64,000 nucleotides of DNA from Anaerolineae bacterium (GTDB taxonomy: Bacteria > Chloroflexota > Anaerolineae > Aggregatilineales > UBA2796), in assembly GCA_019637615.1 (NCBI GenBank), contig JAHBVJ010000030.1:1-64000 (forward strand), given 5' to 3'. A program made the position numbers and the translations under genes. The notes beneath the pieces were generated by a model. The model was given only the letters and a program-made list of their open reading frames with translations, ran no database searches and had not been told where the DNA came from. Of this stretch, positions 17,888 to 26,595 are shown piece after piece. Positions within the stretch are counted from its first letter, which is position 1. Every line of letters starts with the position of its first letter.

Positions 17888-18520
17888 CTAGAACGGCGTC
17901 TCGGTGAACGGCAAGTCTACGGCGGTCTTGACCACGTACCATCCCAAGGCAGCGATCTCGCGCAGTGCGCTGGAAATTTCGGTCGAAAACCGCAGCGATC
18001 CTTGCGTCAACTGCGCGGCGCTGGAATACACCGTGAGTCCTTGCGCCTTGAAATAAATCTCCGAGCGCAAAATGTGGAAATTATCCGTGACGAGGATGAC
18101 GGATTTCAGGTTATAGCCGTCCATCACCTTCTTGGCTTCGATGGCGTTTTCTTCGGTGCTCTTGCTGATTTCTTCCATCAGGATCGCGGATTCAGGGATG
18201 TCCCACTGCTGAAGGTATTCTTTGCACGCTTGCGCTTCGGATTTGACGCGCCAACGGTTGGCATAACCGCCCGTACACAGCAGATACGGCGCTAACCCGC
18301 GCTGATACAACGTCACGGCGTGCCGGATGCGGCGGGCATAGGCGGGCGAAACGGTGCCATCGGCGCGGGTGCCCGATCCCAAGATCACGATCACATCGGC
18401 TGGCTCGGCGTGGTCGGTTTGCCCGTATTGCACGACCGCCACCGCGCTCACCAGCGCCCCGATGCCCGTCAGCGTGAGCAAAATGATGAGTATCCTGCTA
18501 AGTCCGCGTAACCACTGCAA
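17888..18520 (-). CDS. DUF218 / YdcF-SanA family membrane protein
   Basis: The protein has 210 residues. An N-terminal membrane helix (ILIILLTLTGIGALVSAVAV) precedes the DUF218 domain: ADVIVILGSGTRADG, the arginine helix AYARRIRHAVTLYQRG, LLCTGGYANRW, STEENAIEAKKVMD and ILVTDNFHILRSEIYFKAQG. SanA/YdcF-like proteins are linked to envelope integrity and polyisoprenyl or peptidoglycan-related processes, though the reaction is not settled. Start is TTG with AGGA upstream. No ATG is available near it. It lies convergent with the esterase and divergent from a GT4 gene. Confidence 0.82.
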   Translation of the reverse strand: MQWLRGLSRILIILLTLTGIGALVSAVAVVQYGQTDHAEPADVIVILGSGTRADGTVSPAYARRIRHAVTLYQRGLAPYLLCTGGYANRWRVKSEAQACKEYLQQWDIPESAILMEEISKSTEENAIEAKKVMDGYNLKSVILVTDNFHILRSEIYFKAQGLTVYSSAAQLTQGSLRFSTEISSALREIAALGWYVVKTAVDLPFTETPF

Positions 18521-18563
18521 ATGACTATCCTATCTTGTACACGCTGTGAGCGTAGCCATGCTT

Positions 18564-18592
18564 TCGACAATATCCGACCACACCGTTATACT
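18564..18592 (+). promoter_or_regulatory. Candidate sigma-70-type promoter before GT4 gene
   Basis: TCGACA and TATACT are separated by 17 bases. The -10 box ends 35 bases before the start codon at 18628. Both hexamers are near consensus, but this is based on pattern only. Confidence 0.42.
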
Positions 18593-18627
18593 GCATGACA
18601 ATTAAATCGCCATGAGAAGTTAGGTAT

Positions 18628-19839
18628 ATGCCCGAACTCCTGAATATTTTGATGCTGACGCCCTATTTGCCGTATCCGCCCATCAGCGGCGGACGGACGC
18701 GCACGTACAACCTGATCAAACGGTTGCGGCGCGATGCGAACATTACCCTAGTCTGCTTCGGGCGTCCAGAAGAACAAAGCTTTGACCTCACGCCATTACG
18801 TGAGCTGTGCGAAACGCACGTGATCAGCCGCCCATCCAGCCCTAGCACGGCGAAAGCAGCCATCCTCAGCCTGACCTCGGTAAAGCCGATCACGATGCGG
18901 TTGTATACCACGCCTGAAATGCGCAGTACTTTGGCCTCGCTGATGGCGGAACGCCGCTTCGATGTGATCCATGTCGAGTCGTTCTACATGCTGCAAAATC
19001 TGCCGCCCGACTGCACCATCCCGATCCTGTTAGCCGAACCCGCCATCGAATATCTGGCGTGGTGGCGGCACGCCAAAGTGGCACAACCGTTGTTCCAACG
19101 TCCTGCCATCGCCTTGGAAGCCCTCAAGATGCGTGTATTCGAGCCGCAAACGTGGCGGCAAGCGGAGATCGTCGGCGCGATGTCCGAGATTGACGCGGGC
19201 ATCATGCAGCAAGCCGCATCGGGGATCAAGACGATGCTGGCTCCCAACGGCGTCGATGAGGAATATTTCCAGCCGAACACTGCTCCGCGTGAGGCTGCCA
19301 ACGCGATTTACATGGGCGATTACAAGTATTTCCCCAACGTCGATGCGGTGCTCTACTTCGCGCACGAGATCATGCCGCTGATCCGCGCCGTTCGTTCTGA
19401 TTTCACGTTGACACTGCTCGGCAAAGATCCGCCGCCCGACCTGATCGCGTTAGGCAATTTGCCCAATTCGGGTATTCGTGCTTTGGGGTTGGTAGATGAC
19501 ACCCGCCCGTATCTGACCAAGGCGGCGTTGTTCGTGTGCCCGCTACGCAGTGGCAGCGGTACGCGCTTCAAATTGCTGGAAGCCCTCGCTTGCGCGCTGC
19601 CCGTGGTTTCCACCACCTTCGGGGCGGAAGGGTTGAACGCTGTCCATGACGAGCATATGCTGCTGGCGGATACACCACAAGCCTTTGCCGAGGCGGTCTT
19701 GCGCCTGCTAAATGATCCAGCCGATGCCGCGCAGTTGGGCACACAAGGACGGCAGTGGGTTGTCAGTACGCACAGTTGGGGGCGCAGCGCCGCGTTGGTG
19801 TTGGAGGCATACCATAAGCTGCGGAAGACGGCTCAATGA
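18628..19839 (+). CDS. Family 4 glycosyltransferase
   Basis: A 403-residue GT-B transferase whose start (ILMLTPYLPYPPISGGRTRT) parallels the GT4 at 6371. The donor domain includes AIYMGDYKYFPNVDAVLYFA, LTLLGKDPPPDL, and CPLRSGSGTRFKLLEALACA with the terminal Glu of the family's donor loop. The two paralogues share the GSGTR(F/L)KLL segment. It is a single gene with its own candidate promoter, separated from the main glycosyltransferase run by about 9 kb. The likely role is assembly of a surface polysaccharide, with donor unknown. Confidence 0.9.
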   Translation: MPELLNILMLTPYLPYPPISGGRTRTYNLIKRLRRDANITLVCFGRPEEQSFDLTPLRELCETHVISRPSSPSTAKAAILSLTSVKPITMRLYTTPEMRSTLASLMAERRFDVIHVESFYMLQNLPPDCTIPILLAEPAIEYLAWWRHAKVAQPLFQRPAIALEALKMRVFEPQTWRQAEIVGAMSEIDAGIMQQAASGIKTMLAPNGVDEEYFQPNTAPREAANAIYMGDYKYFPNVDAVLYFAHEIMPLIRAVRSDFTLTLLGKDPPPDLIALGNLPNSGIRALGLVDDTRPYLTKAALFVCPLRSGSGTRFKLLEALACALPVVSTTFGAEGLNAVHDEHMLLADTPQAFAEAVLRLLNDPADAAQLGTQGRQWVVSTHSWGRSAALVLEAYHKLRKTAQ

Positions 19840-19974
19840 ATCACTTAATTCCGGCGTATAGTGTCGAGTTTGCCAATAGGAAATCGTACGACAGCAGTGA
19901 GCAAAGCGCACGAGCCACGCGAAGAATTCTAGTATACTCCCATCGGCACTACTCAAATTAGGTGATCTGACTGA

Positions 19975-20002
19975 TTGACAATCTGAGTTGCTTGTGTAAT
20001 AT
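19975..20002 (+). promoter_or_regulatory. Candidate promoter for the solute-binding gene
   Basis: A perfect TTGACA is followed after 16 bases by TAATAT. The -10 ends 41 bases before the ATG at 20044, which itself has AGGAG eight bases upstream. The best-looking promoter in the window. Confidence 0.58.
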
Positions 20003-20043
20003 GTAACAAGCTTTTACCGTCCTCATGTGAAGGAGAGCAGTAG

Positions 20044-21572
20044 ATGAAGCGCACTCGTTTGCCAGTATTTATGCTGGTGACGGCAGTCTTCGCGCTTATT
20101 TTGAGCGCGTGCGGCAGCCCGACACCAACCGCCACCCCCCGCCCCGCCCCAACCAACACGACCGCCGCAACTGCCGAAGCAACCGCAGAAGTAGATGTAG
20201 CGCCAACAACAGTACCAACGACCGAGGCCACTGAAGCAGCAACCGCAGAGGTAACGACCGAAGCAACTGCCGAAATGACAGCGGAAGCCACTATGGAAGC
20301 CACGACTGAGCCGACGGCTGAGGCGACGATGGCTGCTTCCATGGAAGCCACGATGGAGGCGACTGCCGAAATGACGGCGGAAGCCACGACAGAAGCCAGC
20401 GCTCCGCTTGCCACGATGGAAGCCACCGCTGAGATGACAGAAATGCCCACCATGGAAGCTACCGCCGAAATGACGGAAATGCCGACTATGGAAGCTACCG
20501 CCGAAATGACGGAAATGCCCACCATGGAGGCCACTGCCGAAATGACGGAAATGCCCACCATGGAAGCTACCGCCGAAATGACGGAAATGCCGACTATGGA
20601 AGCCACTGCCGCACCCACCGAAGAAGTGGCGATGGCAGCGACTGCGACGGTAGCAGCGACAGCAAGAAGCAACCATGGAAGCGACGCCTGAAGTAGCGGT
20701 CACGCCTACACCAACCATCGTTCCCACGCTAGGTGCCTGCAAGACCAGTGGTGAACTGTTAGTCGCCACCGATGCGGCCTATCCGCCGTTCGAGAGCGTC
20801 GATACATCCACCAACCAGATCGTCGGCTTCGACATCGATCTGGTAGATATATCGGGCAGCCAAGGCTTCACGGTCAACGCGCCAAACGCGCCGTTTGACG
20901 ATCTTCATCAACCTCGCCGCCGAGACAGCCCCACGTCTGGTGATCAGCGCGCAACCATCACCGAAGACGCCGAAGACGGTCGGCTTCAGCGACCCGTACT
21001 TCGTGGCTGGTCAGGTGATCATCGTGCGTGAGGCGGATAAGGACACCGTTTCCACGCCGGACGACCTGATCGGCAAGAAGATCGGCGTGCAGCTCGGCAC
21101 GACAGGCGCGGAAGCTGCCAAGGGCATCAAGGATGCTAAGGTCAGCGAGTATCCGACCTTCCCCGAAGCCGCGCAAGCGCTCGCCAACGGTGACGTGGAT
21201 GCCGTCGTCAATGACAACGCCACCTCGCTGACTTACATCTTGAATACGCCGGACATCAACTTGGTTGTCGTCGGTTCAGCCTTCACGACCGAGAACTATG
21301 GCATCGCCGTCCGTCTGGATTGCGGTGACCTGTTGACGAAGGTCAATGCGGGCTTGGCGGAAACCATCGCCAGCGGCAAATATGCTGAGATATACCGCAA
21401 GTACTTCGGTGAAAATCCGACGGCTGAATTCATGCCCGGTAGCGAAGGCATGACGCCAGAAGCGACCATGGCAGCAACTGAGGCTCCAACTGCCGAAGCT
21501 GCTACGCCGACCACCGAGGCGACGACGGTTCCGACCGCTGAAGCCACGGTAGCCGCCACGGCAACCCCGTAA
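20044..21572 (+). pseudogene. Frameshifted amino-acid-type solute-binding lipoprotein with Thr/Glu/Met repeat
   Basis: The reading starts as a lipoprotein (LILSAC lipobox at about residues 19-24), runs through a roughly 180-residue Thr/Glu/Ala/Met linker, then enters a family-3 solute-binding domain (GELLVATDAAYPPFES). Two +1 frame changes break it: near 20660-20690, where frame 1 ends at 20691 and frame 2 continues the domain, and near 20890-20905, where TTTGAC loses two bases relative to the copies at 22040 and 22770. Further small losses around 20960-20980 compensate each other. The third segment finishes the domain normally and ends in another TPTAEATVAATATP tail. A sequencing or assembly error would give the same picture. 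Confidence 0.7.
20425..20604 (+). repeat. Five tandem 36-bp coding repeats
   Basis: Units start at 20425, 20461, 20497, 20533 and 20569 and each encode the 12 residues TAEMTEMPTMEA (circularly permuted). Differences between units are mostly third-position or C/T changes. Less regular copies of the same Thr/Glu/Met theme precede them from about 20270. Confidence 0.9.
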
Positions 21573-21587
21573 TACGTGCTACTTTTG

Positions 21588-21620
21588 TGGGTGCAGTGCA
21601 GCATACAAGCGCTGCACCCA
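21588..21620. other. Strong stem-loop between the two solute-binding genes
   Basis: TGGGTGCAGTGC pairs with GCGCTGCACCCA over 12 base pairs including one G-U, with a nine-base loop. It starts 16 bases after the stop of the frameshifted gene. No T-run follows, so it may be an RNA processing or stabilising hairpin, or a Rho-independent terminator lacking its tail. Confidence 0.5.
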
Positions 21621-21706
21621 TGCTCGAACCATCTAATTTCTGCACAGTTCCACGCTTGATCTATAATAATCCACACAAATTTTTCTTCCGCCGTATAGGA
21701 TGCCTT

Positions 21707-23329
21707 ATGATGTACAATTTTTTCAGAACTCCCCCATCGGCAACCCGTCCTTTCTATCGTCGCCAAAAAGCCTCACCCTTTCGTACGAATCGTGTAGTCT
21801 TGCTCATCCTGAGCGCCCTGATGATCCTCGTCGGATTTCCAGCCACGCCGACAACGCCTGCCCTTGCGCAGACGGGGCAGTGCAAGACCAGTGGTGAACT
21901 GTTAGTCGCCACCGATGCGGCTTATCCGCCGTTCGAAAACGTCGATACGAGTACCAACCAGATCGTCGGCTTCGACATTGACCTGCTGAACGCGATTGCG
22001 GCTAGTCAGGGGTTCACCGTCAATGTGCAAAACGCGCCGTTTGACACGATCTTCATCAATCTCGCCGCCGGACAATACGATCTGGTGATCAGCGCCGCAA
22101 CCATCACCGAAGAACGCCAGAAGACGGTCAGCTTCAGCGACCCGTACTTCGTGGCTGGTCAGGTGATCATCGTGCGTGAGGCGGATAAGGACACCGTTTC
22201 CACGTCGGACGACCTGATCGGCAAGAAGATCGGCGTGCAGCTTGGCACGACAGGCGCGGAAGCGGCCAAGGGCATCAAGGATGCTAAGGTCAGCGAGTAC
22301 CCGACCTTCCCCGAAGCTGCCCAAGCCCTCGCCAACGGTGATGTGGATGCGGTGGTCAATGACAACGCCACCTCGCTGACTTACATCCTGAATACGCCTG
22401 ATCTCAACTTGGTCGTTGTTGGGGAGCCGTTCACAACCGAAAACTACGGTATCGCGGTTGGCAAAGACTGCGGCGACTTGTTGGCAAAGGTCAATGCGGG
22501 CTTGGCAGATGCCATCGCCAGCGGCAAGTATGCGGAAATCTACCGCAAGTATTTCGGTTCTGATCCATCTGCGGAATTCTTGCCGAGCAGCACGGGCGCA
22601 GCGTCACAAGACTCTTGCAAGAGCAGTGGCGAACTGCTGGTAGCGTCCGACGCGGCCTATCCGCCGTTCGAGAGCGTCGATACAACCACCAACCAGATCG
22701 TCGGCTTCGACATCGATCTGTTGAACTCCATCGCCACGACGCAGGGATTCACAGTCAACGTGCAGAATGCGCCGTTCGACACGATCTTCATCAATCTCGC
22801 CGCCGGACAATACGATCTGGTGATCAGCGCGGCGACCATCACCGAAGAACGCCAGAAGACGGTCAGCTTCAGCGACCCGTATTTCGTGGCTGGGCAGGTG
22901 ATCATTGTGCGTGAGGCGGACAAGGATACTGTGTCTTCGCCAGATGACCTGATCGGCAAGAAGATCGGCGTGCAGCTCGGCACGACAGGCGCGGAAGCTG
23001 CCAAGGGCATCAAGGATGCCAAGGTCAGCGAGTACCCGACCTTCCCCGAAGCTGCGCAAGCCCTTGCCAACGGTGACGTGGATGCCGTCGTCAATGACAA
23101 TGCCACCTCACTGACCTACATCTTGAATACGCCCGAATCCAAACTCGTCGTGGTCGGCGCGGCCTTCACGACTGAGAACTACGGCATTGCGGTGCGTAAG
23201 GAATGCGGTGCGCTGCTGACCAAGATCAACGCAGGTCTGGTAGAGGCCATCGCCAGTGGTGAGTATGCGGAAATTTACCGCAAATATTTCGGTGAGAATC
23301 CATCAGCGGAATTCCTGCCCAAACAGTAG
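21707..23329 (+). CDS. Secreted protein with two tandem family-3 solute-binding domains
   Basis: The 540-residue protein has a signal segment (VVLLILSALMILVGFPATP...ALAQ) and two nearly identical SBP_bac_3 domains, roughly residues 58-290 and 300-540. Each starts C-K-(T/S)-SGELLVA and holds AAYPPFE, GFDIDLLN, NLAAGQYDLVISAATIT, SFSDPYFVAGQ and IGVQLGTTG. Each domain normally binds a polar amino acid for an ABC importer. Two domains in one chain resemble GlnPQ-type dual receptors, but no permease or ATPase is fused or adjacent. The Cys following the signal lies several residues in, so this is probably secreted and not lipidated. ATG 21707 follows AGGA; ATG 21710 is equally possible. Confidence 0.88.
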   Translation: MMYNFFRTPPSATRPFYRRQKASPFRTNRVVLLILSALMILVGFPATPTTPALAQTGQCKTSGELLVATDAAYPPFENVDTSTNQIVGFDIDLLNAIAASQGFTVNVQNAPFDTIFINLAAGQYDLVISAATITEERQKTVSFSDPYFVAGQVIIVREADKDTVSTSDDLIGKKIGVQLGTTGAEAAKGIKDAKVSEYPTFPEAAQALANGDVDAVVNDNATSLTYILNTPDLNLVVVGEPFTTENYGIAVGKDCGDLLAKVNAGLADAIASGKYAEIYRKYFGSDPSAEFLPSSTGAASQDSCKSSGELLVASDAAYPPFESVDTTTNQIVGFDIDLLNSIATTQGFTVNVQNAPFDTIFINLAAGQYDLVISAATITEERQKTVSFSDPYFVAGQVIIVREADKDTVSSPDDLIGKKIGVQLGTTGAEAAKGIKDAKVSEYPTFPEAAQALANGDVDAVVNDNATSLTYILNTPESKLVVVGAAFTTENYGIAVRKECGALLTKINAGLVEAIASGEYAEIYRKYFGENPSAEFLPKQ

Positions 23330-23347
23330 GACGCTGAGTTGCAGCAT

Positions 23348-23386
23348 CACATGGCAGTTAGTTCAACGCGGGCTGACTGCCGTGTG
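23348..23386. other. Inverted repeat between convergent genes
   Basis: CACATGGCAGT pairs with ACTGCCGTGTG (11 pairs, one G-U) between the convergent solute-binding and phosphoesterase genes. There is no T-run on either side. It could act as a bidirectional transcription barrier. Confidence 0.35.
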
Positions 23387-23389
23387 GTG

Positions 23390-24256
23390 TCAGATGGTCG
23401 TCGGGGCGCGGAGCGTGATGACCGTGATCTCCGGTCGGCAGTTGAAGCGCACGAATGGCTTGATCATGCCTAAGCCCCGATTCGTGTACTGGTACATCGA
23501 CCCGACCTGATACAGCCCCGATGGATATTTTTGCCCCATATCTGGCAAGATGGGCGCGCCCAACATCGGCAGCCGAACTTGCCCGCCGTGTGAATGTCCC
23601 GATAGTTGGAGATCGAAGCGGTCAAGCGCCGCGCTCGTATCGGCAAAATCCGGCTCATGCGCCAGCAGAATCGCCGCACCATCGGCGGGCAGATTCTTGC
23701 GCACGACATCCAACCGCTGTTTTTTCTCCCACACGTCATCTACCCCAGCGATGAATAAGCGCTCCCCATTCCGCTTGAGCGTCCATACGCGGTTGCTCAG
23801 GTCGATGAACCCCGCCTGCTGGATCACCGTGCGGATGCCTTGTGCTGACGCCCAGTGATCGTGGTTGCCGAGCACGGCGAATGTCTTCGGCGGCAGTGCG
23901 CTCAACATTTCTACCAGATCGGCGCGCTTGGCGTCGGTGAATCTATTCGTGATGAAGTCGCCCGTAATCACTACTTGGTCAGGCTGCTGCTGGTTCACCA
24001 GTTCCACGGCTGACCGCAGCCGATCTTTGGTCATCCATTCCATGTCGTAATGCAGATCGCTGATCTGGGCGAGACGGAAACCGTCAAATGCGGGCGTCAG
24101 GCGTGGCAGCGTGAGTTCTAGATGCGTGATATGTACCCAACCGGGTTCAACTTTTGTGGCATACATATAACCGCCACTGCCCGCAAAGAGCGGAGTCACC
24201 GCAACAGCGGTTGCCATTTTCAGAAATTTCCGACGTGAGAGTTGTCCCTGCGGCAT
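23390..24256 (-). CDS. Tat-exported metallophosphoesterase (YkuE/YaeI-like)
   Basis: The protein has 288 residues. A twin-arginine signal SRRKFLKMATAVAVTPLFAG heads a calcineurin-like phosphoesterase domain with all metal motifs: ISDLHYD, VVITGDFIT, VLGNHDHWAS, LLAHEPDF and LSGHSHGGQVRLP. YkuE- and YaeI-type members are membrane-associated or exported phosphodiesterases acting on envelope lipids or lipoteichoic-acid-related substrates. The substrate here is not determinable. A GTG at 24262 is an alternative start. Folding in the cytoplasm with bound metal before Tat export fits the motif set. Confidence 0.88.
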   Translation of the reverse strand: MPQGQLSRRKFLKMATAVAVTPLFAGSGGYMYATKVEPGWVHITHLELTLPRLTPAFDGFRLAQISDLHYDMEWMTKDRLRSAVELVNQQQPDQVVITGDFITNRFTDAKRADLVEMLSALPPKTFAVLGNHDHWASAQGIRTVIQQAGFIDLSNRVWTLKRNGERLFIAGVDDVWEKKQRLDVVRKNLPADGAAILLAHEPDFADTSAALDRFDLQLSGHSHGGQVRLPMLGAPILPDMGQKYPSGLYQVGSMYQYTNRGLGMIKPFVRFNCRPEITVITLRAPTTI

Positions 24257-24336
24257 GGTCACCCATTGATTCGCTTACGTTACAAGGTTTGACCATCATA
24301 CAGGAAAGTTGACATCACGTGACGCGAGGTAAGGTG

Positions 24337-24370
24337 AACGCTCGGAAAACGGAGGCATTTTCCAAGCGTT
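24337..24370. other. Inverted repeat downstream of the Pro/Thr-rich gene
   Basis: AACGCTCGGAAAA and TTTTCCAAGCGTT form a 13-position stem with one mismatch and an eight-base loop. A T-rich run (CTCTCATTTT) follows only on the plus strand, whereas the genes on both sides are on the minus strand. A terminator role is possible but not clear. Confidence 0.35.
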
Positions 24371-24396
24371 CTCTCATTTTATGGGTTGAATGCGGA

Positions 24397-25884
24397 CTAT
24401 TGTGCAGGCATGATCAAATATAAACGCTGCATCAGCCGCAGCAAATCATCCTGCGAGATCGGGGACGGCGGCACCGTCGAGGAGTAACGCGGGTAGTAGA
24501 TGATCAATACCATGTCCTGATACAGCATCTCGCCCAAGGTTGTATTCTCCGGCGGCGCGATGAAAGCCTGATCGCCCATGCTGACCGGCTGACTGCCTGT
24601 TACCAATCCAAAATCCAGCGAAAAGCGTTCTTGCGCGGATTCCGGCGCACCCGTCAGCCATAACACGATCTGGTACTGAAGGCCGTCGTTCGTCACGTAG
24701 CTGAACGTGGCACCATACTGGTCAACCGTGATCGTGCTGGTATCCATGCGCAGTGGTTCGAGGAAGCGTGGTGCGTCGTCTACGAAACGCTGTGCGCGCG
24801 ACCGATCGGGCGTCGGTGAGGCTGAAATCGGCACGGTCGTGGCGGGGACACTGGGCGGCACTTGCTGCGCCGTCGAGATCGGTGTACGTGTATCACGCGG
24901 CGGGATCGGCGTGCGCGTCGAGGTCAGCGTTGGTGGAATGGTCGGCGTGCGCGTCGGGCGCGGCGTGCGCGTATTGGTAGGTGGTGAGGTTTCCGTCGGT
25001 GGGCGCGGCGTCAAGGTGATGATGGTGGCATCCACCGTGAGCACGACAGGCGTCCCGCGTGTTGCCAGCATATTATCGGTGGCAAGCTGCGCGACCTGTG
25101 TACCCGCCGCGTCAGTCACTGCCGCGCCTAAAAAGGTGCCAGTCGAGGTTGGCAGGAACGCGATCACGGTGCCAGCAATGTACGAGGTGATATGGCTGGC
25201 GACATCAATATCGATGCTTTGCGGCGTGTCCGGCGTGCTCAGGACGAGGATATTTGAGATCGAATACGTTTTCCATGGGCCGTATTCCGCGTCGATCTCC
25301 ATCTTGTAGGCGTCCGAGCCAGCCGTATCCGTGCCATCATAGCTCAAGATGATGAACACGCCGCGTACATCCCCGATCTGTGCATCGAATTGGACGCCTT
25401 GTGTCGCCCGCCATGTCTCGTTGGGCACTTCTATATCGCGGACGTTAGTGACCTGTACCCCCGCGCGGATCAGATAGTTCAACACATCACGCGCAGTCGT
25501 CAGGGGGAGTTTGATGGGTGTCAGCGTTGGCGTCGTCGGCGTCAGGTTATTCGTGATCAACACTGTACCGAGGCACACGACCAGAAATAGTACGCCCACA
25601 AAAGCGATGATCAGGGTACGTTGGTTATTGAGGGAGAACGATGGCGGCTTTTCCGGCTGACCAGCAGGCGGTCGTGCCGATGGTGGACGTGTGGGCGACG
25701 CTGATGGAAGGTTAGAAGGCGCGGGCTTGCTCGGTTGCGCAGGTTGGCTTGGCTGCTGCCCCTTGGGTTCAGAGGCAGCTTGAGTCGCCCGCTTTTGCGC
25801 ATCGGCCTGCGCCTGTTGCAATTGTTGAGTTTTCCGACGTTTTAATTCATCCCGCAGTGACTTTTCGGGTGGTAGATCGCTCAT
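24397..25884 (-). CDS. Single-pass membrane protein with Pro/Thr-rich linkers, unknown function
   Basis: The 495-residue protein starts with a cytoplasmic charged and Gln/Ala-rich region (DELKRRKTQQLQQAQADAQK), a Pro/Ser-rich stretch, one membrane helix (TLIIAFVGVLFLVVCLGTVL), a domain of about 150 residues beginning TTARDVLNYLIRAGVQVTNV, a second Thr/Pro linker (TRTPRPTRTPTIPPTLTSTR) and a C-terminal domain ending in LLRLMQRLYLIMPAQ. No family was recognised. The ATG lies four bases after the stop of the pilin-like gene without a ribosome binding site of its own, so translation is probably coupled. A role in a surface appendage or secretion is suggested only by this neighbour. Confidence 0.7.
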   Translation of the reverse strand: MSDLPPEKSLRDELKRRKTQQLQQAQADAQKRATQAASEPKGQQPSQPAQPSKPAPSNLPSASPTRPPSARPPAGQPEKPPSFSLNNQRTLIIAFVGVLFLVVCLGTVLITNNLTPTTPTLTPIKLPLTTARDVLNYLIRAGVQVTNVRDIEVPNETWRATQGVQFDAQIGDVRGVFIILSYDGTDTAGSDAYKMEIDAEYGPWKTYSISNILVLSTPDTPQSIDIDVASHITSYIAGTVIAFLPTSTGTFLGAAVTDAAGTQVAQLATDNMLATRGTPVVLTVDATIITLTPRPPTETSPPTNTRTPRPTRTPTIPPTLTSTRTPIPPRDTRTPISTAQQVPPSVPATTVPISASPTPDRSRAQRFVDDAPRFLEPLRMDTSTITVDQYGATFSYVTNDGLQYQIVLWLTGAPESAQERFSLDFGLVTGSQPVSMGDQAFIAPPENTTLGEMLYQDMVLIIYYPRYSSTVPPSPISQDDLLRLMQRLYLIMPAQ

Positions 25885-25887
25885 CGA

Positions 25888-26415
25888 CTATTCAGTTTCT
25901 GATGTGACAGGTGCAATCGCAAAGACGCTTGGGTTGTTACTTAGCCGGATCATGATCGCGCTGGGGCACTGTGCAGTCAACGAATTATTCTTGATCACCG
26001 GATTCCACTTGAAGCCGCCGCTGCCGGGAGCGCCGTTATCCGTCAACGACATGGTTTCGATGATGCCATCGCTGTCGGCGTCAAATGCGGTATCGGCAGA
26101 CATGGTAGTATGGATTTCAAAATCCGTCAGCGGAATGCCGGGGGAGACAAAGCCAGTGACCCACATACCTGTGCGGTTCGTGCTGGTCTGGGCGATGCAG
26201 CGGGCTTGCTCGATCCTGATCTGTACCGCGCCCGTCGCGTCATGCGTGCCACCTAACGAGCCAGCCACCAACCCATAAACACGATGAACGGCTAACCCTA
26301 GCATGAAGGCTATGGCAGTCACGACCACCGCGACCAAGACAATGATAAGCGCGTACTCGACTAGCCCTTGCGCTTTATATGAACGTTTCAGAATCCGCTT
26401 CTTTGCTTTATGCAT
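25888..26415 (-). CDS. Flp/Fap-type pilin-like protein with C-terminal extension
   Basis: A short basic leader (MHKAKKRILKRSYKAQ) is followed by GLVEYALIIVLVAVVVTAIA. The G-x-x-x-E-Y and hydrophobic helix are the hallmark of Flp pilins processed by TadV prepilin peptidase before the E-Y segment. Typical Flp pilins are 50-80 residues, but this one has 175, with a soluble C-terminal domain of about 120 residues (IHTTMSADTAFDADSDG, two Cys) that is unknown to me. No tadA, tadB/C, tadV or TadE genes lie in the window. It could be a minor pilin or a pseudopilin-like surface protein. AGGG precedes the ATG. Confidence 0.7.
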   Translation of the reverse strand: MHKAKKRILKRSYKAQGLVEYALIIVLVAVVVTAIAFMLGLAVHRVYGLVAGSLGGTHDATGAVQIRIEQARCIAQTSTNRTGMWVTGFVSPGIPLTDFEIHTTMSADTAFDADSDGIIETMSLTDNGAPGSGGFKWNPVIKNNSLTAQCPSAIMIRLSNNPSVFAIAPVTSETE

Positions 26416-26595
26416 AACGAAGCCCTATCAATTTACAAAGTTTATTCACGTACAGTATAGGAGTCCTTCGCGCTTTATGCAATGATTTTTTACGGGCGCT
26501 TATCCACTTTCACATGAATTTTATGGGTGAGCAGCGCTTTCGAGAAATATGATCATCAACGAGCACGACGGATATACCGATGATCAGTCATGGCT

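Noticed and set aside
20425..20604. CRISPR array
   Set aside because: The 36-base units are directly adjacent with no spacers and are in a coding frame.
19953..20769. Minus-strand Ala/Val/Ser and Gly/His-rich repetitive frames
   Set aside because: They are the antisense of the 36-bp coding repeat in the lipoprotein. The plus strand has lipobox, ribosome binding site and promoter.
20044..23329. Insertion-sequence explanation for the triplicated receptor domain
   Set aside because: No transposase, terminal inverted repeats or target duplications are visible. Tandem duplication explains the copies.
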